Shown in pieces: positions 18,961 through 32,116 of a stretch of 64,000 nucleotides of DNA. The position numbers were made by a program, and so were the translations under genes. Every line of letters begins with the position of its first letter. Within the stretch, counting starts at the first letter, position 1. The notes beneath the pieces are model-generated. The model searched no databases. It saw only the letters and a list, made by a program, of their open reading frames with translations, and was not told the origin of the DNA. The stretch lies in contig VSDK01012688.1 in the NCBI GenBank assembly GCA_009767595.1, positions 695,676 to 759,675 on the forward strand, written 5' to 3'. Origin of the DNA: Symbiodinium kawagutii (taxonomy: Eukaryota; Sar; Dinophyceae; Suessiales; Symbiodiniaceae).

Positions 18961-20601
18961 TTACGTATACATACACAGACATGTATATCTACTCATGTGT
19001 GCGTGGTCAGTGACCACAGTGACCAAGATCCCTTCTATGTGCTTCATTTGGTGGATTCGGCCCATAAGTTTTGCGGGGCATTAAAGAATGGGTGTAGTAA
19101 TGATTGATTCATCACCAATTGTTGTTGCTGGTTATAATGATTGTTAATTATCCATAAATAGTAATTAAGCGTAAATAATGATCATTCATTCACAATAGAT
19201 AATGATCATTGACCATCAACAGTTGGTTCTAGTAACCATAAAATAATGACCATTAACCATAAGAACAAATGGTTCATAACCAATGCTGCACCTGCTGTTT
19301 GTGTTGATTGGTTCGCGTTGCCAGGTGATGCTGGCGTACGCTCGCTCCCGCTGGGCCTGCAGCCAAGCAGATCCGCAGTACAGGACCCCTATAGGATAGG
19401 ATCTGAATTCATAGGTGTACAAGTAAAGGATATACAAAATATACCGTCATCGCATATATACTGTATATGTATAGATGTATACTGCACTGCATATATAGAG
19501 TTTTTTTCTATTTTGAAAAGAATTTAGGTCCTATGAAATTACTTCATCCAGGTCACCATCATGTGATCATTGAAAATCAGTCCTGAGCGACAGAAGTAGA
19601 AAGGATGACAATCAGCAGAATCAGGCTGACTATTGACATCCATTTCCGATTTCACCCTTTCTGAATCATCACTTAAACCAGCTCTTAACCATCACTTCAT
19701 CATAAATTAGACATTCCTTAATCATTAGTTAATCACCACTGAACCAGCTCTTAACCATCACTTCACCGTTAATTAGACGTCGCTTCAGCATTACTTAAAC
19801 ATTAGGTGCTGACACCATGCATTGGTTGCACTGCTCGCTGTTCGCCCAAGGCCTACCAGCCCATGTTACAAGCAGCTGCGGACGAGCTCACGACTTCGTT
19901 GGAAGGTGCTGGTGTCAAGGGTGTTCGTTGTTTTGCTCCCCTGGTGGTTGACCTTTTCAATAACTTGGAAAAATCCACGAATATATATCTTGGGGAATAT
20001 CGGAGAATACCTTCGAATACCTTGGACTATCTTGGAATACCTGGCTGGTTGCCTGGTTGGTTGAGTAACAGTCTTTTATTTTCCCCAATGACAGGCTGGG
20101 ATGGTCCGTTGGTTTACTCACATTTAAACGGGTAACCACTGGGAGTGAATGACTTGCGCATGTTTTTTGGGATGGTAAGGCTGCACCAACCAGCTGGACG
20201 TTGTCAATAGGAAGGTAAGATCATCAATTTCAATCAAGTATCTTCTGGGAAGGTACATGATCGTCATATACTTGAGAAGGTATATGTGGGTAATATAAAC
20301 ATGATATATATATATATCATATTTCCAATCATCAATAGTATATCTTCTGAGAAGGTATCTGTGGGTAAGGTCAAGTATCATGCTTACTTATGTATGTCCG
20401 TCCACACGTACCCTGAACATCCCTGAACAATAGTTGGTTGGAAGCGACATATGCCAATACTTGCACGTGAATCAACCAACCAAAACATTATTTAGACAAC
20501 GATCCAGGGTGTATACATGCATAGATGTATACTTGCAGGATATCAATTTTTATATTATATATAGATATATCTAGTCTTACATTTATATATATATGTATAT
20601 T

Positions 20602-20622
20602 TAAAGAGAGAGAGAGAGAGAG
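20602..20622. repeat. GA microsatellite after a TA tract
   Basis: About ten GA dinucleotides following TATATATATATGTATAT. Confidence 0.85.
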
Positions 20623-21112
20623 ATTGTAACCGGACAATCACTAGAATGACTGAGATCTGAATCATAATCTCGCACACAATATCACCTCAAAAGGTGTAGG
20701 TGTTAACATTCCGGCAGAGACTGATGACTTTTTGAGCAGGTACCAGGGGGTCATTGACACACCTCCGCGAACATGGGCATGTGAACATATCCTTGTGGAT
20801 GCTAGTGAGACAAATTACGGACAATTCTTCACACATTTGTGCTGCAACACCGGCACTTTTCTAAGTGGCCCGTCGGAAATCATCCGAAGCCAAATCTCGC
20901 AGTTCACTTTCTTTGGGAATTCAAAACTTTGTTAGACATCCCAACGAAACTGTGTCATTTAGAGGCCTACTTGTTTTGGTGCTATCCCTTGTTTCATGCG
21001 AACAGCGCCCCATCGTGTGAGCTGGGCTTTGTTGGTCCTTCACTGAGTGGAAAGCGAACTCCGAGCTGCCTCACCAAGCTGCTCAGCTTCCAAAACCCCA
21101 GAACTGTAAGAG

Positions 21113-21172
21113 ACTCAGAGACTCAGCTGCAGCTGGATCACCAGTCTCAGCTGCAGCTGGATGACCAGTCTC
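21113..21172 (+). repeat. Two tandem 27-bp units
   Basis: CTCAGCTGCAGCTGGAT followed by CACCAGT or GACCAGT, repeated once. The open frame gives QLQLDHQSQLQLDDQSQ; probably non-coding. Confidence 0.8.
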
Positions 21173-21718
21173 AGTTCACTCGGATTTCTTTGCGCTAGCC
21201 AGATGAAGAAACCAAAGACCTAACCCAGGCAGTAGCACCAAGCCGCCAAGCTCCCGTCGGCGCTAGAACGACGCTCCAATGGGCTGCGGCTTTTTCTGAT
21301 GGTGTTATTCCCCGGTCATCCCTCCTCATCAGGAACCAACATTGATCATTATTTGAACCGTGAAACACCATCAATCAACCAGCATCAACTGTCATCAATC
21401 CTGAATCAACCCACATCAACTGTCATTAACCAGCCTGAACAAGCTGTTACAATGACCATCAACCATCATCAAATATCACCAACCAATCCTCAGGTGTCCT
21501 GAGGTGTCCCCAGGTCTACTATTAAATATCACTAGCCATCATCATTACCCAGCCGTATCCCTTATTATCCCCCTCTTGGCCAGTAGAAACCGCCCCCTTT
21601 TCTTCAAGCATCAATCTATAGCGGCTCGGCACCACTTCCTTCCAGGAAGTTACATGCACCACCTACAGGCACGGCCTCCTGCGCTGCCTTACCTTGCCGG
21701 GGCTATTCGGCTATGTTT

Positions 21719-21831
21719 CGTTGGTGCTTTCTCAAGCCATAGGGAACTCTTAAAACTGGTTGGTTTATTACTCTAAATTGTAAATAAACTGGATGATGAG
21801 CGGGTACCCCGATTTTGGGAAACACCGATAT
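21719..21831. mobile_element. MITE-like foldback element, family A (degenerate)
   Basis: Starts TTGGTGCTTTCTCAAG, has the family word GGTTGGTTTATTACT and ends GCGGGTACCCC...GGGAAACACC. Confidence 0.65.
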
Positions 21832-22830
21832 GTTGAGATGATTATTAGCTATTGCGATCAACCATTTGAAGTTATTGGCCACTACTGCAGTGAATAGCAA
21901 ACCGTTATGGGAACACATGCCGTTAATTCAATGCACAACTCGCAATACTACCCCCCTCCATTCATGAAGGACTGGGACTGGGACTATGACTGAGTGTTTT
22001 CGATAGAAAACACATAGAAAAAACAAAACCACACCTGTCAAAAACTACAGCTTTACTTGTGCCAGTTTTTGCTGCAGTAGGGGGGTGCCCCTTCTGAGAT
22101 GTTTTCACGAGGAAATTTGCATAGAGACAGAGATTTCTTTTGAAAGCTTCTCTGCTCCAGTTCCTTTTTCTGCAGTCAAGGGTGAAGTTTCTTATTGAGT
22201 GTTAAGGAAACGGATAGAAAAGCAAGCACATTTTTGTCAAAAAACATAGGCCCAAAGAGATGCTGTGATTGCCCGGCTCATCATCCCCACCAAACACGCC
22301 ATGTCACTGTGGTCAGCCAACATTGGCGAAAGCATTATCAACCAGCAGCACCTTACTTTTTTGATCAGCCAGCGTTAGCTGGCCGATTTACCATCACTTC
22401 CAATCACTTGACTAAACAGTGTTGACTACAGTAATATCAATCATTATCAACCATTACCAGACCTGATCAACCATCATTGACCACTGCTCGAACCATTCTC
22501 AATCATGAATCACTGTCAATATCATCTATTAAACATCACGGAAACATCATTAACCATCATCAATCATCATTATAATCATTTTGTTTACAACCATCAAGAA
22601 CAATTTTGGTTATAAACATCATGAACCATCAACCACCATCAACCACCAGCCACCATTCAGCAACGGCGTTTCTTCGCTGCTCACCATTTCTCTGGGAGGT
22701 GTTGGCACCTGCTTTGGTGGCCCTGTCCCGTCTTCGCTGGCTACATCCAGAGCACGGGTTCCGAGGGACTCTTTGCGGACCGGACAGGATGGACTCAAGG
22801 CGAGGGGAGGCCCCTTGGGCCTGAGCAAAC

Positions 22831-22935
22831 CTATATGGTGCTTTCTGAAGCCAGCTTGGGGACCCTCCAAAGCTATAAAGAGCTAATATTAGATGATTTG
22901 GGGGGTACCCCTGTTTTGAGAAACCACCATATAGT
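22831..22935. mobile_element. MITE-like foldback element, family A
   Basis: Inverted ends CTATATGGTG and CACCATATAG; right half GATGATTTGGGG then GTACCCCTGTTTTGAGAAAC is near consensus, left half is diverged. Confidence 0.7.
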
Positions 22936-23262
22936 CCATAGAGGTTTGATAATGGTTGGTAGTGGTTCAATGATGATTAGGCATATATATATATTTCATA
23001 GATGTTAATATATAGTGGCGTGCAATGGTCGAATGATGGTTTCATAGTGGTTTATGAACCACAATGAACCATCTTTAATGGTGGTTTAATAACAGCTGGT
23101 AGTGGTGTAATGATTGTTTACAATGGTTGCAGTGGTTCAATAGTTGTCTAATTGTAGTTGACCAACCTTACACGGATTTTGAATGGTCAGCTATAGGAGG
23201 GCTGATGATAGCCTAGAGATAAGGTGTATGACTGTATGAGCTGCTTAATGATGATAGTTAGA

Positions 23263-23375
23263 CAACTGGTTGGTGGTTTCAAGATGAGGCTTGGCTTCCA
23301 ATTGACCACATTTTGTGTATTAGGCAACCACCAACCAGGACGCGGATTAGGTGATTAGGTAACCACCAACCAGGA
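23263..23375. mobile_element. MITE-like element, family B (rearranged)
   Basis: Left end CAACTGGTTGGTGGTTTCAA, right ends CAACCACCAACCAGGA twice in a row (near 23323 and 23361), suggesting a duplicated right end. Confidence 0.55.
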
Positions 23376-24244
23376 TGTCATTAGGCAAAATGGTTGTGAG
23401 TTTGAACCGACTAAAAAATGGGTAGGTCAACATCCCAACAAAGAGGATTGTGTTCATTCTTGGGATGTGAGCCGAAGGGGTGCGACGGTTTTGACTGACA
23501 GCCAACTGCTTGGCACAGATAAGTAAACAAAGATGATCACATTAGAGTGGTTGTCTTGAGTTATAGTGATTATTGGTCAATGAACATATTGCCGATAACA
23601 ATGGACAGAAACAACTTCCCTTCGGGAGTGGACAAAAATAAAACTAGACCATCCCCAAGAGGTAAACGATCCAAAGCTTGAACAAGGGGGATACGGATAT
23701 TCTATACTTCACCATCGAAAAGCGATTATCTTAGTCTCCGAAAAGGGCTTCACCATGGGCAAACCCATGGCGTTGATGGATAACCAACTAACCAACTAAC
23801 CAACCACCTAACCAACTGGGCAAACCCATGGTTACCAACCAACCAACCAACCAGCCAGGCTCCCATGGATCTCCCAAGGCTTGAAGAGCGAGCTCTGCGT
23901 TTGTTGCTGAGATTGCAGGTCTGGGGCATGGAGATACAGGGAATCCCCGGCAGGCCGTCGTGCGCTATGATGCTTTAAGGTTTATGTGACCAACACAGGA
24001 ATGAGGATAGTGCCAAGCATAGACATATACAACAATAGAAGAAGTTATAGCCGAACCACAAATCCGACCCAAAAAGCAAACCGCACATCTGCAAGGATTT
24101 TGGCCAGTATCCGAGATTTGCAACGTTGGCAAATCAACAATTGGTGTAGCTTGGTCTGGTTTCGTTGGCGTTGGATTGGGTCGGTGTTTCCTGATATGTT
24201 TTCCTTGGTTTGCTCGCTTGTTTGTTTGTTTGCTTGCTTGGTTG

Positions 24245-24271
24245 TTTGTGTGTGTGTGTGTGTGTGTGTGT
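24245..24271 (+). repeat. GT microsatellite
   Basis: About twelve TG units inside a TTGTTTG-rich stretch (24180-24335). Confidence 0.9.
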
Positions 24272-25859
24272 TTGTTTTCATGCTTTTGTGTGTGTTCCTT
24301 TGCTTGTTTGATGATTTGTTTGTTTGTTCGTTGGGCACCGCAAGATACAATCAGCCTGGAGCAGTTCGTTCGTTAAGTGCCGGCAACGCTTGTGGTTTCC
24401 CCGTGGGTGAAACACAGAAAGCTGTCCGCAACCACCAAGATCTGTGAGATCTGCACCAGACTGGGCACCTGACGTTTGGCCCATCGGCGTAGTGAACCAC
24501 ATGCGGGAAGTCATAGGGGACCCTTCTATTAAATATTTATGTTAATTAGCCAACCCTTCTTTTTGGCAATCCCCAATTTAAGACATCACCACATCCGCAT
24601 CGGATGGATGTTGCAGGACCAGGAGTTGGATTTTCGTCGGGGACTCAGGGAGAGCAGGTGATGGAAACCCTGGCTTCTCCGGGATCGAAATTTGGCTGGA
24701 AATCGTCCAAACGGCTTGACCCATGGCCATTTGAGAGGTTGCATATTTGGAAGAAAACTTGTCTTTGCACCTTGAAACTTGTCAAAACAGCGTGAGAAAA
24801 TTTGTTGTGCAGTCGGTCAAAAACTGGTGCTCGTAGGATCTTTTCAGACTGTAGGGTCATCTAAAATCTCATCTTGAGTACCCTCGAAGCATGCTGGTCC
24901 AATGCTGGTCATGTTGGTGGCAGGATTACGGGTTGGGATGCTCCAAGTCTTAACACCAGATCGGCGCATCAACATTTCTTGGGCTTGTCCCACTTGTCCA
25001 TGTTTGACTCACTTTCAAAATGGACAAATCTCCTAAACACATCAGTTAACAAGTGTGTACATGCTATACATATGTGTATGAATAGGCATGTGCAGATATG
25101 TATATGATTCTAATGTGAATGTATTTGAATATAGTGTACAAACTAGTTTAGGCATGCATATATATATATATATACATGTATGTGTATGTATATGTAAGTG
25201 TGTATGAGCGTACATGTGCAGATGCAGTACGCGCGTGGTGCATGTAGATGTACATTGTCCACACATATGATATTGATCCTGGCTACTATGAGTTCTACCC
25301 GCGTTGTGGACAATTGTTTTCGATCAATTAGTGGTGTAACCTTATTGTTGATGATTGCTGTCGATCATTCAATTGTTCAAGGTTGCTTTGTTTCTGTATT
25401 TCAATTTATCCTAATCAACCAATTTCGTCCTTTTGTTTTACTTGTACGGCCACAATCATACCCTATTTCTGATGATTCTTCCAAATTCTTACTATACAAT
25501 GATATCCAAATGTTTCGAAATCTTGATTCTTTATAAGTCAACAAGATGACAAGATGTGCGGAGGTATGATATGGGTGTCCATATATGGTGTACCCCTGTC
25601 TGGATTCCCTGTACAAATTGCCATAAATTGGGGCTGCAGTACCACCATGACCACGGACAACCCCATATGTATATAAATATGTATATACATATATATATAT
25701 ATATTGTATATAAGGTATATCCCCATTTCAACTGTTGGTCATTATCCCTTACTACTAACCAGTAAGCACTTAATTACCCAGTAGTTGTTCACCATTATAT
25801 AGCCATCATATAGCCATCACATAGCCATTATAAACCAGAATTGGACTGGAATGAAGAGT

Positions 25860-26835
25860 TTCAAAAGCTAAAATCTGGATTTCATCCTTTTATTGCCAGT
25901 TGCTTTCTCACTGACATTTGTGTCTGCACTTCGAATTTCAGTCTTTTTATTGAGAGTTCCTTATGTGGAGGCGGGACTCTAGAGTCTAGCTTGGCCTGTC
26001 TCGATTCTTCTTCTTGAAAGTTTGAAATCTTGATGTTTGCTTCCATTGCTCTGTCCACTGAAATCTTGATTTCATCTTCTCTGCCCTTGCTTCATTGCAG
26101 ATTGGAATCTGGATTTTTGCTTATCGCAGCTGATTCTTTGCAGATTGAAATCTGGAGATTTGATGTTTGATTTTCCGGGCTTGCAGCACGTCTGCAGCCT
26201 AAACTCTAGATTTTAGCCTTGTTTGTCTTGGTTTTCTGCAGCTTGCCATCTGGATTTCAGATCCTTGGACTAGAGGTCGCTTGCTTCCTAGCATGAGGCT
26301 CAAGGGTAACATCCTCAAGGGATTACTTACCGAAGGGCGCAGCCCCGTGGGGCGGCAGTGGTTGAGAATGCTCCTTTGGCGCGCCCAGAGCATGTAGAAC
26401 CTCGTGTGGCAGCTCCTGCAGGTGCTCGCTGATCCGGATTCCCTGCTTCGTTCTAGGAAGAACAAAGGCGGTCACACCAGAAAAGATTGGAAAGAAGGCG
26501 ATTTGAACCTCCAAGGCAGATTTCCAGCGATCTGTGGGGTGCACCGGTCCACATCGTGCATCTCGGCCAGGTCCATTTTGAAGCCACAACTGAAAAGCAG
26601 CTTGAGGTCCCTGTGAAACAGGAGCCGCGAGGATAACACGAGCAACCAAGGAGAAAATGGCATCCAGAGTTCAGTGTCCGTTGCTTCTGGGATTTCCCGA
26701 AGAGCTGCAATCCAAATTGCCAACCCAAGGAAGTTTGACACACAATATATAAGAACTACCATTCAGATTTCAGATTCAAAGACGAGCTAGGCAAGGACAT
26801 GGCGCCACAAAAATTGAAATCTGGAGTTTAACCTT
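25860..26835. repeat. Interspersed degenerate GAAATCTGGATTT repeat
   Basis: Nine or so copies of TTGAAATCTGGATTTTTGC-like words on both strands (near 25867, 26022, 26058, 26103, 26145, 26248, 26770, 26813) at irregular spacing, around the candidate exon at 26331-26610. Confidence 0.55.
26331..26610 (-). CDS. Candidate internal exon, minus strand (about 93 codons)
   Basis: Acceptor CTCCTGTTTCACAG|G and a textbook donor TTCG|GTAAGT on the minus strand. The frame reads GPQAAFQLWLQNGPGRDARC at the start and ends near PLPPHGAAPF, with HEVLHALGAPKEHSQ in between. It is the GC-rich centre of a region otherwise made of degenerate GAAATCTGGATTT repeats. No family is recognised. A second frame is open over part of the segment. 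Confidence 0.35.
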
Positions 26836-27419
26836 CTTGAACTCCACAAATCAGCCACTTCCAAATAAACCATCCTGAGCCACAATCTCCCATAATTTAT
26901 TGGAATCAATGAATCATGCATCGTAAAGAATGGACGCACCCATTTCTACCTTAAATTGGTGTCATTGACCATGATGAACCAGCGGGTATTAAATCAAGAG
27001 GCCATTCCTGTATCAACCAGCAGAAATTGGTTGGGTAGGAATCATTGAACATACAATGCTTATCAACCATTATCAACCATTAACAACCACTATCAACCAT
27101 TATCAACCATAAAAAATCATTATTATTAACCACTATCAACCATTAACAACCATTTTCAACCAGTGGGTTTCAATGCGCAACTCTCCACAACCGGGGAGCT
27201 ACTTTCAGCAACCAGGCGATGCTGCTCGAGCAGTGAGCCTAGCCGCGCAGGTGCGGAGCTGGCGGAGACCCGGGGTTCGGTCATGGTGAATCGTTGGGGT
27301 TACTGCGGGGGATATGGCCGTTGGTTAAGCAGTTGACTAACCAACAATCATGGTTAACTAGCTGGTTTAGCTGGTTAATGATAGGGGATAACAACTAGCA
27401 ACTACAGGGGATATACCAG

Positions 27420-27500
27420 CTATATATGGCGAGCGGGGTCAATATTAACCAACCAATAATGGCTTATAAGAACCAACCAATAATAGCTGGTCAATGGTTG
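27420..27500. mobile_element. Family C partial element
   Basis: Left end TATGGCGAGCGGGGTCAATA then TTAACCAACCAATAATGG, without the right end. Confidence 0.5.
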
Positions 27501-27539
27501 GTAACAGGGGATGATGACTAGCAACTTTAGGGGATATGT

Positions 27540-27662
27540 GCCAACTATATGGCGAGCTGGGCCGATATTGACCAACCAATAATGGTGGATGATTAGCAAC
27601 AAAAGTAGTGGGAAAACAATGGTTAATGATAGGGGAACCAGGGGCATTCTAGCCACAGCCAC
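27540..27662. mobile_element. MITE-like element, family C
   Basis: Starts TATGGCGAGCTGGGCCGATA, contains GGGAAAACAATGGTTAATGA and GGGGAACCAGGGGCATTC, ends near CACAGCCACATGG. Confidence 0.55.
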
Positions 27663-28463
27663 ATGGGTTTCTATGATTAGCGCATGCTTAACGACAATAT
27701 CATGGTTAGGGTTGCAGTTAGTGCATAGTTGACAAGCTGGCGAGTGGAGTGATAGGAGATTCATGACCAGTCATGTTGATGGGGACAATAGTATATATGT
27801 GTGATCACCATCTTCATCATCAGTTGCTGTTCATTTTGTTTGTTGTTTTCAAGCATGAACCAGCCATCTTCGTCAGCAGCAGCATTCTATGCTATCATGT
27901 GCGCTGAGCAAGTAGAATTTTAATTCTTCTGGCAATTTGGAACCCTCGTGAATCCATGATTCGGCACCAGGTGAAGTGGGGGAGCATCACACTGTTTTGG
28001 TGCGTCCAGAAGTGGCCACAGAATTGCTGATGCTATGGTTTTGGGCTTCTTCACAAGGTTTTGCCTTGAAAAACGGTGTAGTGTAGTTTCTGCAAATCAT
28101 TGATAGGGGGTGACCATTTCTTTCCGGTGGATCGACGGAAGTGGGGAAGTCGTTACAGTCCCTCTGCTTGGATTGTCCACGATTTGCAAAGATGGTTAAG
28201 AACGCAGAGATACATTGCCAACAGTTCACCAACAATGAGTGTAACTAGTTAAAACCAACCACTCTTTGGTCATTTCATTCGGTATTTTGACTTGACTACT
28301 GAAACGTTGAGAAAACAAATCGCCGTTTGGGGATGTTTAACCCTCCCTTGCCGTGGTGAACAGCCCGTCGCCCGGGTTCGGGATACGGATTCATTGCCTC
28401 AGCAAAGCCCGCGGAGTCCACGTACCGCTGTTGTTCTGTTGGTTGTCATCATGATCATTACAG

Positions 28464-28578
28464 ATGGCTATGGGTCAATATTAATCAACCAAGTAATGGG
28501 GGGTAATCACCAGCAAACTATAGGGAAAACAATGGTTAATGATGGGGGAACCAGGGGTACGGGGTTTTGACCCATAGC
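28464..28578. mobile_element. MITE-like element, family C
   Basis: Inverted ends ATGGCTATGGGTCAATATT and GGTTTTGACCCATAGCCA, interior GGGGAACCAGGGGTACGG. The clearest copy of this family. Confidence 0.65.
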
Positions 28579-28921
28579 CAGATCAATAGCATCCAGAACC
28601 ATTCTACCTGGAGTTGTTCAACCAAAATGTACCACCAAGAGCCATTACATAATGCTGATTTTGTTTGTAAATTACAATCAGCCATTGATAGCCATGATAA
28701 ATGAACCATTCTTCAGTGTGTTTGATCCAAATGTTTGAATGAAGTAAAGTTGGAACAATTCTTCAAAGTCAATTCCAATTAACCGTTAAGAGTCATCCAC
28801 TATGGAATTTGTATTTATTTCAATTACAATCAACCATTGAGAGGCACAACAATTACCGGAGAAAATTGTTCTCAGGAGGTGGTCAATCATCATGGCTGAT
28901 GATGCTTACTTGACAACTAGT

Positions 28922-29032
28922 CTGGTTGGTGGTTTCATTCACATTTTGATTATTTTCCTTAGTGATTATTAACAATTGGTTGGTTGACTTGGGCATATTT
29001 TCATGACGGGGTGGTGAAAACCCACCAACCAG
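28922..29032. mobile_element. MITE-like foldback element, family B
   Basis: Inverted ends CTGGTTGGTGGTTTCA and ACCCACCAACCAG, with the shared interior AACAATTGGTTGGTTGACTT. Confidence 0.7.
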
Positions 29033-29224
29033 TAGTAGTTGTCATCCAAATTTGTTGGCCAATTTCTACTGCTTCACCCATCTCCCCGAGGCCTTGCAAG
29101 GCTCTGCTTTGCTTGGAGGATCAAAGCTTTGGCTCACGGCCTGTGAGGCCGGTTCTGTGCAACGTCTACCGGGGCTGAAAAACAGACAACCACCAAATAT
29201 CACTGGCAACATTTGGTAACCAAC

Positions 29225-29227
<3 letters not shown>

Positions 29228-29256
<29 letters not shown>
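29228..29256 (+). repeat. GATT tetranucleotide microsatellite
   Basis: Seven tandem GATT units. Confidence 0.9.
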
Positions 29257-29259
<3 letters not shown>

Positions 29260-29390
29260 TGGCTTGGGTTCTTTACACAACAGGAAGGTGGTTGAGACAA
29301 CAGCAACGAAGCAGCTTGCAGTGATTGGAAACGCACGTGACCTGGGTTCAACACCTGGACCTGGGTTCAGGAAAATGAGATAGCTGCTAG

Positions 29391-29480
29391 GAATTAGTTA
29401 AGCAGCTAGTTAGGGAGTTAGGGAATCAGTTAGGCAGCTAGTTAGGGAGTTAGGGAATTAGTTAAGCAGCTAGTTAGGGA
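29391..29480 (+). repeat. Tandem array of about 32-bp units
   Basis: Nearly three copies of AATTAGTTAAGCAGCTAG plus TTAGGGAGTTAGGG. Confidence 0.85.
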
Positions 29481-30002
29481 ATACTTTTTGATTATTGTTC
29501 TAAAATAAGAATGAGATAGCTGCTAGGAATCATTGACTTCAGTATTTTTATTTGTCAATAATTCTGAGGTTCCCAGGTTCCTGCTCCACTGATTAATATT
29601 GGTTATCCGGGATAACCACCGTTTAACCACCCAGGGCCAGGTCATGAAAAATTGTGTGCAACACATTATACATCGGTTTATGTTATGAACCACTTGCTCA
29701 GCCATGGCTCGGGCCGGGCCGCACAGCAGCCATGACTACTCGCAATCCAACAGAGTGCTGCTTCCCTCTTATAAGTTTATCCATAAACCATTGAACTATA
29801 TACCTTTGTCCAAGTGGCACCAGCTTCTTGTCTCACTTTAAGAAAAAACCATTAAAACACATTGATACAATATTATTGATATGATTTTGTGTATAAAGAT
29901 AATTTACAGTATGCACATAGGTATGTATCGCTTTAGCAAACTGGTGGGTGAGGTGAAGTGGGCCCCCAGTGTGGCACTGCCACATCAGCGTCGCTGTTCC
30001 AG

Positions 30003-30167
30003 GCCACTGCTGCTTGGTTGCTGCACATTGGCCCGGATTCTGTTTGGGCGCAGCTCAGCCCTGAACTCAGGAGGTGGTCCTGGTCAGTGGTGGATGAGTC
30101 AACGGTTGCAGCTGATGGCTGGGAATGGTGGATGTTTGGCGCTTGGGAGGGAGCGATTTGGAGCCAG
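30003..30167 (+). CDS. Candidate internal exon, Trp-rich
   Basis: 165 nt, exactly 55 codons, phase 0 at both ends: acceptor GTCGCTGTTCCAG|G, donor AGCCAG|GTATCC. It reads ATAAWLLHIGPDSVWAQLSP at the start and ends WEWWMFGAWEGAIWSQ. Nine tryptophans in 55 residues is unusual. A PPR, glycosyl-hydrolase-like or membrane-associated segment is conceivable, but nothing is recognised. Confidence 0.36.
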
Positions 30168-31359
30168 GTATCCCGTTCTGGTCCTTAAAAGGGCCTTGAA
30201 AGGGGCTCAGGAGCTAGCAGGAGGGTTCTAACCAAATGCTAGATATTGTTTAATTTCGGTTAAGAACTAGTAGAGATGGTAAGATGTACTGGTATTCAAT
30301 GCTTAATCATGCTTGATATACAGTAGAGGTTCATAATGATTGATCAATGCTTAAGGGCAGTGTGATGGCTGTTCATGATGGCCACTGAGGGTTCATGATG
30401 GGTGAATGACGGTTAATGAGAATTCCTCAATGTTGTGGTTCGCAGCGGTTGTGCGTTGTGAGTAACGATGGACACTGATGGTGAAATATTACTGAACATA
30501 AACCATGGATGGTTGGCGGCCAACAATCATATTTTCTAGTACGTTGTGGTTGATGTTGTTTATGATCATTGTTGGTAAGTCCGATTACAACAAAAACACT
30601 TTGTTTACAGGATTTGAGAATGCATCCCACATCCAGAGCTGGTGATTTTGGGGGCACCCGGAAGGATCCTTTAGCACTCAATTGTCGGCAGGTTCTATAC
30701 GGAAGTATGTGTCAGCATGCGCAGTTGCACCGCAGAATATAAGAATGGCATCCATGTGCCATTACTCCAGGGCAGGGTGGCACACTTTTTTGGATGCAGA
30801 TAGGGGCATCATATTCATCAGATCATCAAATAGTGTAAATTTGCTTCAATGAGTGATGCTTGCGAAGAGGGGAATATAAGCTCATGTTTATCGGTTCTCA
30901 CCTCAACTTCCCGCTTGGAAGGTCATCTCACTACTTGTAAATGGTAAGTGAAGATGATTGTAAACATTCATATACGCATCTTCAGACAGTGCGTATATAA
31001 ATTGGGTAACGCTCTTGCAACTATGTGTGCAACTTTGCAATGATTTGCTGCTTCAATCTCATTCTAGCGGGTTTTGGCTATTTCTCCAGGATTTTTCGGT
31101 TGGTGTAACATACGGCTTCAACTTCAGCAGGTTGGTCATCTTCGATAATCCCACAGCGACGTATTAGTTCACCATGGCTACAAGAGTGTGGAGTGGCTAT
31201 AGGATGCTATAGGAAAACCCGGTTCTCACGTTTAGTGCATCTTTCAGGGTAATATTGTTTGATCATCCAAGTAGAGAGACTTTAGTACCCTCGAGCTTGT
31301 TTGCAGCCATGATTAACATAGCCCACGGCATATGCATTCCAATTTCAATGGGGGAACTA

Positions 31360-31420
31360 GGATATTCTAGGATTATCTAGGATTATCTGGGATTCTCTAG
31401 GATTCTTCAGGATTCTTCCA
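31360..31420 (+). repeat. Tandem TCTAGGATTA array
   Basis: About six degenerate 10-11-bp units of the type ATTCTAGGATT. Confidence 0.8.
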
Positions 31421-31485
31421 TTGCTAGACGGTGTCCAAACATCGTTGGCTGGTAGTTTGGCAGCTTGGTAAGTTGGCCTCCCCAG

Positions 31486-31656
31486 GGTCACTGATGACTT
31501 GGTCCACCCGGTGCGGCCTGGCCCAGGCACTTGGAAGTCGAGTAACAATTTGGCACCGGAGCTGTGGGATGAAGAGGAGGAGGAGGACCGGCGCTGGCTG
31601 CGGCCACGGCCGCGCGGCTTTGAGAAGTTTGACTTCACTCCAAAGCTTCGGAAATG
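31486..31656 (+). CDS. Candidate internal exon with acidic then basic run
   Basis: Acceptor GGCCTCCCCAG|G; donor either AAATG|GTGGTG or a few bases later. It reads VTDDLVHPVRPGPGTWKSSN, then LAPELWDEEEEEDRRWLRPR and GFEKFDFTPKLRKW. The switch from EEEEED to RPRPRG is reminiscent of nuclear or RNA-binding linkers, but no domain is assigned. Confidence 0.35.
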
Positions 31657-32000
31657 GTGGTGCCACCCCAGATCTCCAAGCACGATTATGTGACATCACA
31701 ACCTTTAAAGTGGTACCAATGGGTACCCAGAATTGTAGCATCTTTCTCTCTATGAACAGCTCGTAAGCTCATGACAGACCTGGTTTCTTAGGGCTAGCTT
31801 ATGAATCACAACCAAAGTTCATAAGGGAATAGCTGAACAATATACCTGCTGATTTACTGCGTGGTCAGTAAGGTATTCCCGACGTTTCATCTCATCCGTC
31901 ATGGGTGGCTACTGACAAAGCAGTAGAACCGCAATCTGCCCCGATAAGTAGCCCAGCAGCTGGGAGCCTTTGAGTACATCGAGGGATTGTTTGCCATCAC

Positions 32001-32116
32001 TGGTTGGTGCTTTCAAGGTTCAGATCGTTTTCAACCATACCTGGATGATCCCACCAGTGATCAACCAGTGATGGCATACCTGGTTGGTGGTTTCAAGGTT
32101 CAACCATACCTGGATG
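32001..32116. repeat. Direct duplication of a family B-like end
   Basis: TGGTTGGTGCTTTCAAGGTT at the left and TGGTTGGTGGTTTCAAGGTT about 80 bp later, each followed by CAACCATACCTGGATGA. A local tandem duplication. Confidence 0.6.

Larger units (their letters stand above)
16561..26330. other. Gene-poor repeat-rich stretch
   Basis: Degenerate ACCATTAACCATCAACC repeats dominate 18030-18500, 19660-19800, 21310-21540 and 22430-22670; their reverse-complement form (TGGTTGGTAGTGG) occurs at 22940-23170. TA microsatellites at 18843 and 25155. Family A copies at 21719 and 22831, family B at 23263. Several 60-110-codon frames exist but none has paired splice sites. Confidence 0.5.
26840..29990. other. 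Repeat-rich stretch
   Basis: ATCAACCATTATCAACC array at 27058-27160, three family C copies, one family B copy and the GATT and 32-bp arrays. No gene supported. Confidence 0.5.

Noticed and set aside
24045..24447. Open frames with Cys/Val/Phe or Thr/Gln/Lys runs
   Set aside because: They arise from the GT microsatellite and TTGTTTG repeats.
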